Below, in pieces: positions 1 to 4,965 of a stretch of DNA of 8,324 bases. A program made the translations under genes and the position numbers. Position 1 is the stretch's first letter, and each line of letters starts with the position of its first letter. Below the pieces are notes generated by a model. That model ran no database searches. It was not told where the DNA came from and saw nothing but the letters and a program-made list of their open reading frames with translations. Source of the DNA: Bacillota bacterium (GTDB taxonomy: Bacteria; Bacillota; Sulfobacillia; Sulfobacillales; Sulfobacillaceae); NCBI GenBank assembly GCA_023381095.1, contig JAMCTO010000236.1:1-8324 (forward strand). The letters are read 5' to 3'.

Positions 1-568
1 TAAATCCGATCCATGGCCATAATTCCATCGCGTCGGGCAGTTTATGCACCAACGCCGGACTGGCGACCGCCATCAGGGGATCGTATCCCAAAATGCGCAT
101 ATTCATCCCAGCCAACCCATGATCGGTCCGTATCATCCCAGCTTCAACATGTCCTTGCCGCACATATCGTACAATGTCCTCGGAAGTGCCGGTAACCACT
201 TGCCACTGATCTACTCCGCTATCGTCGGGAAGAAACTGCTCCGCCCATCCGGAAAATATTCGCGCGATCCCCATACTCCGCACGGTTCCCAAATCCTGAT
301 CGACTATTGACTGGGCCTTCACCAAGTGCTGAAGCGCGGCCTTCAAGTGGGGGATGGAGCGTGCCATGCGGTCGGAGATCCGCAATTGGCGACCGACTGT
401 TTGAGTCACCGGGTAACCCACCCGGTCCGATAAACGTGTCAATCGATGCGACAGGGCAGAAGGTGACAGACCCACCTGGTCTCCTACTTGGGATAAACTG
501 GCGCCGTCGGCCAACATTACCACAATGCTTAAATCTATCATGTCTATCTGTGGAATATCTCTTGTCAT
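1..568 (-). CDS. LysR-family transcriptional regulator, N-terminal part (cut by left window edge)
   Basis: Reading leftwards from the ATG at 566-568 gives 189 codons without a stop before the window ends, so the C-terminus is missing. Residues 13-70 resemble the LysR winged helix-turn-helix: SLSQVGDQVGLSPSALSHRL is followed by a linker-like segment with GRQLRISD, as in the usual pattern of a helix-turn-helix, an LE..LG-like turn and a GR..R.T strand. Residues about 94 onward, starting GTVRSMGIARIF, look like the effector-binding domain; VRQGHVEAGMI matches the usual 'G.lD.gi' segment. LysR proteins are usually about 300 residues, so roughly 110 are lost. The start is well supported: an in-frame TAG lies 15 bases upstream and an AGGG ribosome binding site precedes it by about 6 bases. 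The gene diverges from the methyltransferase at 664, which makes that gene a likely target. The effector is unknown. The conserved LysR 'LE' is replaced by LS here, so the family call is good but not certain. Confidence 0.78.
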   Translation of the reverse strand, partial: MTRDIPQIDMIDLSIVVMLADGASLSQVGDQVGLSPSALSHRLTRLSDRVGYPVTQTVGRQLRISDRMARSIPHLKAALQHLVKAQSIVDQDLGTVRSMGIARIFSGWAEQFLPDDSGVDQWQVVTGTSEDIVRYVRQGHVEAGMIRTDHGLAGMNMRILGYDPLMAVASPALVHKLPDAMELWPWIGF

Positions 569-576
569 TGCGCACC

Positions 577-605
577 CTGCATCCTATACCTGCAAAATCT
601 GCATC
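577..605. promoter_or_regulatory. Candidate LysR operator with CTGCA repeats between divergent genes
   Basis: CTGCATC occurs twice, at 577-583 and 599-605, 22 bp start to start, so on nearly the same helix face. A third CTGCA lies between them at 590-594. The segment TGCAAAATCTGCA (591-603) fits the T-N11-A LysR box with partial dyad symmetry. The site lies in the 95-bp gap between the LysR gene (starts at 568) and the methyltransferase (starts at 664), where LysR proteins usually control both themselves and a divergent target. Which protein binds here is inference. Confidence 0.4.
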
Positions 606-616
606 TTTTCTCTCGT

Positions 617-631
617 ATTGTACCGTATTAT
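617..631. promoter_or_regulatory. Possible back-to-back -10 elements of the divergent promoters
   Basis: On the minus strand TACAAT (617-622) matches TATAAT in five of six positions and could serve the LysR gene. On the plus strand TATTAT (626-631) also matches in five of six and could serve the methyltransferase. No good -35 hexamer is seen at 16-18 bp for either. This is expected for activator-dependent promoters but also weakens the call. Confidence 0.25.
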
Positions 632-663
632 CGAAGAAGGATCTTGATAGGAGGGTTCACCCG

Positions 664-1401
664 ATGCCATCATCAGACTCAAAAATTACCAGTTTCTTCG
701 GACGCTATCATGCTGCGTACCGTACCAGTGAACGTCATGCCCACGGCAGTGACCTGGTTCGCCTCATTGATTGCCTTGATCTTCAACCGAACAGTTTGGT
801 TTTAGATGCCGCCTGCGGCACAGGACATACCGCTCTTGCCTTGGCATCTCGGGGACATCAAGTAATAGGAATGGACATGACGCCAGAAATGGTGCAAGAA
901 GCCCAAGACCTGGCCGAAGAACAAGGGCTTTCAATCTCCTGGCTTATTGGAAACGTCGAGCAATTGCCGTGGGAGCCTGAAACATTTGATGCCATCACTT
1001 GTCGACGTGCTGCGCACCATTTTCAGAATCTTCCGTTGTTTCTTCACGAGACGCATCGTGTCTTGAAGCCCGGGGGAGTCTTGGGTATTTCGGATATGAC
1101 GGCACCATCCACGGCAATAGATTGGCTTAATCAATTGGAAAAACTGCGTGACCCTTCGCACCAGACGGCACGGTCTGCCAATCAATGGTGTGCTCTTCTC
1201 GGGGAAACCGATTATGATTTGGAATATCTCCAAGCGTCGGTTGAGCCTATGCCCCCCACCGAATGGCTAGCTCCTGTCTCGCCAGAATCGCTCGAAGGCA
1301 GCCAAGCACTGACGTTTATCGACGACCATGCTCCCGCCAGCATCCTAGCCTCGGGTCAGTTCCTAAAGTACCGTTTGATCATTACCGGAGTAAAAAGTTA
1401 G
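664..1401 (+). CDS. Class I SAM-dependent methyltransferase (Methyltransf_11 / UbiE-like)
   Basis: The 245-residue soluble protein has the Rossmann-type methyltransferase fold. Motif I is LDAACGTGHTA (residues 47-57), which binds S-adenosylmethionine. The acidic end of strand 2 is D71 in GMDMTPEM. Then come NVEQLPWE (97-104), CRRAAHHF (113-120) and VLKPGGVLGISD (133-144). The C-terminal segment with LEKLRDPSH (158-166) resembles the YcgJ-like group of uncharacterised bacterial methyltransferases, so the methyl acceptor is unknown; a small molecule is more likely than RNA or protein. The start is chosen at 664 because AGGAGGG (649-655) lies 8 bases upstream and the fold begins soon after; the frame stays open further upstream but that stretch is antisense to the LysR gene. 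The divergent LysR gene is its likely regulator. Its stop codon overlaps that of the glycosylase gene on the other strand. Confidence 0.88.
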   Translation: MPSSDSKITSFFGRYHAAYRTSERHAHGSDLVRLIDCLDLQPNSLVLDAACGTGHTALALASRGHQVIGMDMTPEMVQEAQDLAEEQGLSISWLIGNVEQLPWEPETFDAITCRRAAHHFQNLPLFLHETHRVLKPGGVLGISDMTAPSTAIDWLNQLEKLRDPSHQTARSANQWCALLGETDYDLEYLQASVEPMPPTEWLAPVSPESLEGSQALTFIDDHAPASILASGQFLKYRLIITGVKS

Positions 1402-1976
1402 GCCATAAACCGCGACGGCAAGGCGGGACCCAAAAGAATGTGTCGTGCTAGCAGCAATTGCCGCAGCTTTTCCAAATCGTCACGATATCCGTTAACAGCA
1501 GATTTTCGGTAAATCAGATAGGCCGGATGTGCCAAAGGGAAGATAGGAACTACTGACAGATAAAGTTTGCCGCGAAACGGAGCAAATTCCACTTCACCCG
1601 TCACCGAAAAAAAAGCAGTGCGTCCCAAAGTCACCATGATTTCTGGTTTAATCCGCCCGAGGTCCTGCTCCAGCCAAGGTCTGCATGCCGCAATTTCTGA
1701 TGGACGCGGAGCCCGATTTTTGGCTCCGGTATCGGTAGGCCGACAACGTACCGCGTTATTTAGCCAGATGACGTCGCGTGTTAACCCAAGATGCGCCAAA
1801 ATCTCGTCAAAAATTTTTCCGGCGTTGCCGGAAAAACCAACGCCAATGCGATCCTCTTGTTTTCCTGGGGCTTCTGCAGTAAACATGATGCGGGCATGGT
1901 CAGACCCAGTTCCAGGCACGACCTGGGTACGGGTGTGGGCCAACCCGCATTTGTGGCAATTTCTAAGCTCCTGCAT
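1398..1976 (-). CDS. Family 4-like uracil-DNA glycosylase (Fe-S type)
   Basis: This 192-residue enzyme should remove uracil, from cytosine deamination or misincorporation, from DNA as the first step of base excision repair. Visible motifs: AEAPG (34-38), the counterpart of the family GEAPG water-activating loop; F48 in GVGFSGNAGK, the residue expected to stack on uracil; LNNAVRCRP (72-80); and LAHPAY (148-153), the second active-site motif. C7, C10, C78 and C98 are spaced as the four ligands of the 4Fe-4S cluster known in family 4 enzymes. Length is normal (about 190-220). The ATG at 1976 lies 14 nt inside the upstream perR gene, with AAGG a few bases before it, which suggests translational coupling. 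The gene is last in the rubrerythrin-perR cluster and ends tail to tail with the methyltransferase. Family 5 is the main alternative; EAPG favours family 4. Confidence 0.88.
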   Translation of the reverse strand: MQELRNCHKCGLAHTRTQVVPGTGSDHARIMFTAEAPGKQEDRIGVGFSGNAGKIFDEILAHLGLTRDVIWLNNAVRCRPTDTGAKNRAPRPSEIAACRPWLEQDLGRIKPEIMVTLGRTAFFSVTGEVEFAPFRGKLYLSVVPIFPLAHPAYLIYRKSAVNGYRDDLEKLRQLLLARHILLGPALPSRFMA

Positions 1977-2397
1977 GATTTGACCTTGCCTGACAACGCG
2001 GACAAACCCCTTTGTAGGTCACTACCACATCCTCAACTTCCCATCCACTGTCAGCTAGGTCATCAAAACCCGGCGCCACGGTGACCGGCACATCGTCCAT
2101 TCTTTGACACTCGGTACACCATAAATGGTGATGCGCCTCGGTTCGCAAATCGAACCGCCGTCGCCCCTCCACTTTAAAGCACCGTATCAAGCCTTGATTT
2201 TCCAAAGTATCCAACGTGTTATACACCGTAGCTAAACTCAGTGTAGGATAGCTTTCCATCACCAGCCGAGCCACCTCTTCCGCCGCCGGATGCGATAGCT
2301 GGCCAATGGCAGCCAAAACTGCCATTCTTTGCGGCGTTGCCCTGAGTCCTTTATCATGCAACACCTTTGAGACGCCAGTGGGATCCGACAAGTCCAA
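1963..2397 (-). CDS. perR: PerR-type peroxide-sensing repressor (Fur family)
   Basis: The 144-residue protein has the Fur layout: GLRATPQRMAVL (17-28) opens the winged helix, and SLATVYNTLDTLENQGLI (54-71) is the DNA-recognition part. The expected PerR regulatory ligands are all present: H36, D83, H89, H91 and D102. The structural zinc site is C94-x2-C97 and C132-x2-C135. In Bacillus PerR, an aspartate at the position of D102 (glutamate in Fur) is linked to iron-dependent peroxide sensing by histidine oxidation, so PerR is preferred over Fur or Zur. The start is TTG at 2397: it lies about 7 bases behind a strong GGGAGG-type site and yields the usual length. The gene follows the DUF3501 gene by 13 bp and overlaps the glycosylase by 14 nt. 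It probably represses its own operon through the site at 4812-4826. Confidence 0.88.
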   Translation of the reverse strand: MDLSDPTGVSKVLHDKGLRATPQRMAVLAAIGQLSHPAAEEVARLVMESYPTLSLATVYNTLDTLENQGLIRCFKVEGRRRFDLRTEAHHHLWCTECQRMDDVPVTVAPGFDDLADSGWEVEDVVVTYKGVCPRCQARSNHAGA

Positions 2398-2410
2398 TAT
2401 GTCCCCTCCC
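2398..2410 (-). promoter_or_regulatory. Ribosome binding site that sets the TTG start of perR
   Basis: Read on the minus strand, GGGAGGGGACATA lies between the DUF3501 stop codon (2411-2413) and the TTG at 2395-2397. GGGAGG matches AGGAGG in five of six positions with a spacing of about 7. A longer reading from TTG 2439 would overlap the upstream gene by 29 nt, lacks such a site, and adds 14 residues not expected in PerR. Confidence 0.7.
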
Positions 2411-2998
2411 TTACTCGCGAGATGCCAGTAAATCGCCAATTAAAAGACTCACGGTTTCTGCAGGAATCTTTGTTTGATACCTATACCCCGGATGGTCAAT
2501 ACGTACCGCCACCAAGTCGGCATGCTCCATTAGCAAAATACGATCCGACTCCGTAAATGGAAACGTGAGATAATGGACGGAGCTAGTTTTTTCTTCGGTA
2601 GATCGTCCCGCTTCCGCCAAGGCATGGATCTGCTGATCTCCGATTTCCAGAACGACATGTTCCTCGACCCCGGAAAGTTGGCGTAAAATTGCCGGCATGT
2701 CGTCGGTTTGGGACAATTCGATTAGCAACGTAGCCCCAATCGCGAGGCCAGGGGGCAAGAGATCATTGTAAACCTCAATTTCTTCGCGGATTTTCTCAGC
2801 ATCTTCGATGTGCTCGATCCGCATCATTTCTTGAACCTGAAATCGCATGGTGTCGGGGTTCTCGAACACCAGGGAAATTCTGGGCCCAATGGCCAATCGC
2901 CTTAATTTCTTCAAATTAATGACACGTTGTCTAAATGCCGGGCGCATGGCTTCATATTCTCGATTCGACACGATATCTTCCATCGATAACTGACGCAT
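2411..2998 (-). CDS. DUF3501 family protein
   Basis: The 195-residue soluble protein matches what I know of DUF3501: an N-terminal DI...REYEAMRPAFR block (8-23), a basic helix with LKKLRRLAIGPRISLVFEN (about 29-47), then MRFQVQEMMRIEHI (51-64), a central AIGATLLIEL strand, and SSVHYLTFPF with a later DHPGY segment near the C-terminus. There is no signal peptide, membrane segment or cysteine motif, so it is unlikely to hold its own Fe-S cluster. Its biochemical role is not known. From established genome context, DUF3501 genes often stand next to rubrerythrin and a CCG-domain Fe-S oxidoreductase, as here. The ATG at 2998 has AGGAGGG (3004-3010) 5 bases upstream. A second ATG at 3001-3003 is out of frame. 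The gene lies 45 bp behind the Fe-S gene and 13 bp before perR. Confidence 0.85.
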   Translation of the reverse strand: MRQLSMEDIVSNREYEAMRPAFRQRVINLKKLRRLAIGPRISLVFENPDTMRFQVQEMMRIEHIEDAEKIREEIEVYNDLLPPGLAIGATLLIELSQTDDMPAILRQLSGVEEHVVLEIGDQQIHALAEAGRSTEEKTSSVHYLTFPFTESDRILLMEHADLVAVRIDHPGYRYQTKIPAETVSLLIGDLLASRE

Positions 2999-3043
2999 AC
3001 CATCCCTCCTCGATATTATTCAATCTTATGTCAGAGTGGTTCT

Positions 3044-4297
3044 TCACTCATCAAGTCCATAGGCTTCCCATAAAATTTGCACCGGATGTCGAGGCGGTTT
3101 GTCGGCAGCCGTCTCAATCTGTAGGCCGGCCAAAGCGCAATCGGAGCACGCCGTGGTATCGTGAGCCAATTGAAATGCTTCTGTCAGTTTCTTGGCCACC
3201 TTCTGGGCTTCATCATAATACTCGGCCTTCAGTCCCCAGGTGCCATCAATTCCAGCGCATCGATCCACCACATTCACAGTGGTTCCCTCAATGCCTCCCA
3301 GCAAATCTGCCGCAGCCTTTTTCAATCCCTGTACTTTGCTATGGCAAGATAAATGGTACGTAATGGTTCCAGGCGAAGATCGAAATTCACGTTTAAGCTT
3401 GCCTGCTTTCATCAACCCCGCCAAGTATTCCGTAATATCTAGCGTCGCCGCCGCAACTTGCTTAGCTTCTTCAGTGCCCAAAAGGACAGGATAGTCCTGC
3501 TTCAACACAAATGCACAGGTTGGCTGAAGGGCTAATATTTTCTTGCCTGCCTTGGCATAGTCGACGAGTTTCATGACGTTATGCGCTGCTCGTTCGGTAG
3601 CTCCAGCAATATCTCCTCCATCCAGTGCCGGCATTCCGCAACAGCGCAAATCGGATGGGACCGCTGCCGTTATTCCATTGTGTCCCAGTACCTTCAGGGC
3701 CGCTTGCCCGATACCTGCTTCATGATATTCTACGGTACAAGTGGTAAACAGAGCGACATCAACGGCAGCTGTTACCGACCGATGTTTTTTGACCCATTGA
3801 GAAAACCGCATATAGGCAAACTTCGGAAGATGGCGGCGATGGTCAATTCCCATCCGTTTTTCCATTTGTTTGCGCATAAATGGTTGCGTTAAACTCCAGT
3901 TAGCCAGCAAAGGCATAGATGTGCCTAACCGCCCGGAGCGCTCGGGATCCCCCAAAAATTTGTCGCTGCGACTCATACCGTGTTGCCGGGTGCGTATCGC
4001 CTTCGATCGCAGCATCAGGCGAGGAAAGTCCAGATCAAAGCGATGCGGCGGCACATAGGGGCACTTCAGAAAGCACAATTTACATTGATAGCACAAATCG
4101 GCAACGTGTGCCATTTCCTCTGCGGTCAGTGCCTCCACGTTATCATCGTGCGATTCCACCGCTTCAAATAATACCGGGAACGATGGGCACAAATTATGAC
4201 ATAATCGGCAGCCATTGCACACATCGAATGCTAGCTTCATATCGGAAGCCAGACGTGACTCGTCCCAATATTGAGACTCCCGAGGGTTATAGTCCAT
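3044..4297 (-). CDS. Soluble Fe-S oxidoreductase with two 4Fe-4S clusters and CCG domains (GlpC/HdrD-like)
   Basis: The 417-residue protein has two ferredoxin-type clusters at the N-terminus: C27, C30, C33, C37 (CNGCRLCHNLCP) and C69, C72, C75, C79 (CYQCKLCFLKCP). Two cysteine-rich CCG domains follow. The first has C187, C219-C220 in RCCGMPALDGGD and C261. The second has C318, C347 and C384-x2-C387, with CAGIDG in place of CCG-x-x-G. Such proteins (GlpC, GlcF, LutA, HdrB/D relatives) pass electrons between flavoproteins, quinones or thiols. There are no membrane helices. It sits 49 bp behind a rubrerythrin that has no rubredoxin domain, so a role as electron donor to rubrerythrin is a reasonable inference. 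It could instead work with an unlinked flavoprotein. The ATG at 4297 has AGGAGG (4303-4308) 5 bases upstream. Confidence 0.87.
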   Translation of the reverse strand: MDYNPRESQYWDESRLASDMKLAFDVCNGCRLCHNLCPSFPVLFEAVESHDDNVEALTAEEMAHVADLCYQCKLCFLKCPYVPPHRFDLDFPRLMLRSKAIRTRQHGMSRSDKFLGDPERSGRLGTSMPLLANWSLTQPFMRKQMEKRMGIDHRRHLPKFAYMRFSQWVKKHRSVTAAVDVALFTTCTVEYHEAGIGQAALKVLGHNGITAAVPSDLRCCGMPALDGGDIAGATERAAHNVMKLVDYAKAGKKILALQPTCAFVLKQDYPVLLGTEEAKQVAAATLDITEYLAGLMKAGKLKREFRSSPGTITYHLSCHSKVQGLKKAAADLLGGIEGTTVNVVDRCAGIDGTWGLKAEYYDEAQKVAKKLTEAFQLAHDTTACSDCALAGLQIETAADKPPRHPVQILWEAYGLDE

Positions 4298-4317
4298 AGA
4301 TGCCTCCTAAGTGGAAG

Positions 4318-4347
4318 GGTAAAAGGGGCCAAACGGCCCCTTTTACC
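4318..4347 (-). terminator. 13-bp hairpin behind the rubrerythrin stop codon: partial terminator or mRNA-stabilising stem
   Basis: GGTAAAAGGGGCC (4318-4330) and GGCCCCTTTTACC (4335-4347) are perfect inverted repeats around a 4-base loop. The stem overlaps the last base of the rubrerythrin stop codon. On the minus strand the core GGGGCC stem is followed by only four U before ACC, so full termination is doubtful. It lies inside the cluster, just before the ribosome binding site of the Fe-S gene. It may reduce downstream expression or protect the 3' end of a rubrerythrin transcript. Confidence 0.7.
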
Positions 4348-4772
4348 TACTCCTGGTCGAGAGTGTTCAATCCTTTGGTAAAGCGTCCGGCATGGCTTTT
4401 TTCCGCACGAGCCAAAGTCTCGAACCACTCGGCAATCTCTTCAAATCCTTCTTCACGTGCCACTTTGGCAAACCCAGGATACATCTGAGTGTATTCGTAT
4501 GTTTCGCCCTCGATAGCGCTCTTAAGATTTTGTTCCGTAGTTCCCACAGGAACACCAGTCACTGGATCGCCAACTTCTTCCAGAAACTCAAAGTGACCAA
4601 AGGCATGCCCAGTCTCACCATCAGCTACATCACGGAATAAGCCGGCTACGTCAGGTCGCCCCTCAATGTCTGCTTTTTGGGCGAAATACAGGTATCGACG
4701 ATTAGCTTGCGACTCACCGGCAAATGCTTCTTTCAAGTTGGCATGTGTCTTGCTATCTAATAATGCTGCCAT
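4347..4772 (-). CDS. rbr: Rubrerythrin without rubredoxin domain (diiron peroxidase)
   Basis: The 141-residue protein is the four-helix ferritin-like part of rubrerythrin, which reduces hydrogen peroxide to water in the cytoplasm. Likely diiron ligands are E20 in [11 protein letters not shown]53 and H56 in GETGH, E90 and/or E93 in GETYEY, and E124 and H127 in [18 protein letters not shown] (97-109) is a typical rubrerythrin segment. The usual C-terminal rubredoxin domain with two CxxC motifs is absent; the protein has no cysteine at all, as in sulerythrin-like forms. Electrons must therefore come from another protein, perhaps the product of the next gene. The ATG at 4772 has AAGGAGGAG (4778-4786) just upstream. 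It is the first gene of the cluster and lies directly behind the proposed PerR-controlled promoter. Confidence 0.93.
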   Translation of the reverse strand: MAALLDSKTHANLKEAFAGESQANRRYLYFAQKADIEGRPDVAGLFRDVADGETGHAFGHFEFLEEVGDPVTGVPVGTTEQNLKSAIEGETYEYTQMYPGFAKVAREEGFEEIAEWFETLARAEKSHAGRFTKGLNTLDQE

Positions 4773-4796
4773 TTAAACTCCTCCTTGTTCTTAAAT

Positions 4797-4826
4797 AGTA
4801 TATAACCTAACTAATAATAATTCTAA
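4797..4826 (-). promoter_or_regulatory. Promoter of the rubrerythrin-perR cluster
   Basis: On the minus strand TATACT (4797-4802) matches TATAAT in five of six positions. Eighteen bp upstream, TTAGAA (4821-4826) is a weak -35 (three of six). The transcript would have a short leader of about 15-20 bases before the ribosome binding site. The weak -35 lies within the PerR-box-like site. The placement is a reading of the sequence, without mapped ends. Confidence 0.45.
4812..4826 (-). promoter_or_regulatory. PerR-box-like operator
   Basis: Read on the minus strand, TTAGAATTATTATTA matches the Bacillus PerR box TTATAATNATTATAA in 12 of 14 defined positions. It overlaps the predicted -35 region upstream of rubrerythrin, where a bound repressor would block RNA polymerase. 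The PerR-type gene is fourth in the same cluster, so autoregulation is expected. The area is AT-rich, so some chance similarity is possible. Confidence 0.6.
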
Positions 4827-4897
4827 ATAATATGCCCCATAAATGCAATACCCGATAAGTATTTTGCCGAGGAATTTTCCCTAACAGGCAAAAGGCC

Positions 4898-4936
4898 GGA
4901 CAGCAAAAGCTAAATCCCAAACCGCCTTTGCTGTCC
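4898..4936 (-). repeat. Inverted repeat downstream of the aminopeptidase gene
   Basis: GGACAGCAAA (4898-4907) and TTTGCTGTCC (4927-4936) are a perfect 10-bp inverted repeat. After one mismatch a further GC/GC pair can form. It lies 22 bp behind the aminopeptidase stop codon, where a terminator is expected, but no U-run follows on the minus strand. A factor-dependent terminator or an RNA-end stabiliser is possible. Confidence 0.5.
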
Positions 4937-4937
4937 T

Positions 4938-4965
4938 GAATTGACAGCCGGGTTTTTGTCAATTC
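4938..4965 (-). terminator. Hairpin overlapping the aminopeptidase stop codon
   Basis: GAATTGACA (4938-4946) and TGTCAATTC (4957-4965) pair perfectly over 9 bp with a 10-base loop. The TGA stop codon (4959-4961) is inside one arm. No U-run follows, so this is not a classical intrinsic terminator. With the next inverted repeat it forms a two-hairpin 3' end. Confidence 0.4.

Noticed and set aside
219..575. Minus-strand open frame from GTG 575
   Set aside because: It is out of frame with the LysR protein, which has a recognisable helix-turn-helix in the neighbouring frame; the arginine- and glycine-rich product looks like a shadow.
307..663. Upstream in-frame extension of the methyltransferase by 119 codons
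   Set aside because: It is antisense to the LysR gene, shows no domain, and the strong ribosome binding site is at 649-655 just before ATG 664.
1567..2084. Two plus-strand open frames opposite the glycosylase and perR genes
   Set aside because: They are antisense to two well-supported genes, carry no domain and lack ribosome sites.
3919..4299. Plus-strand open frame of 126 codons
   Set aside because: It is fully antisense to the Fe-S oxidoreductase, whose cluster motifs are clear.
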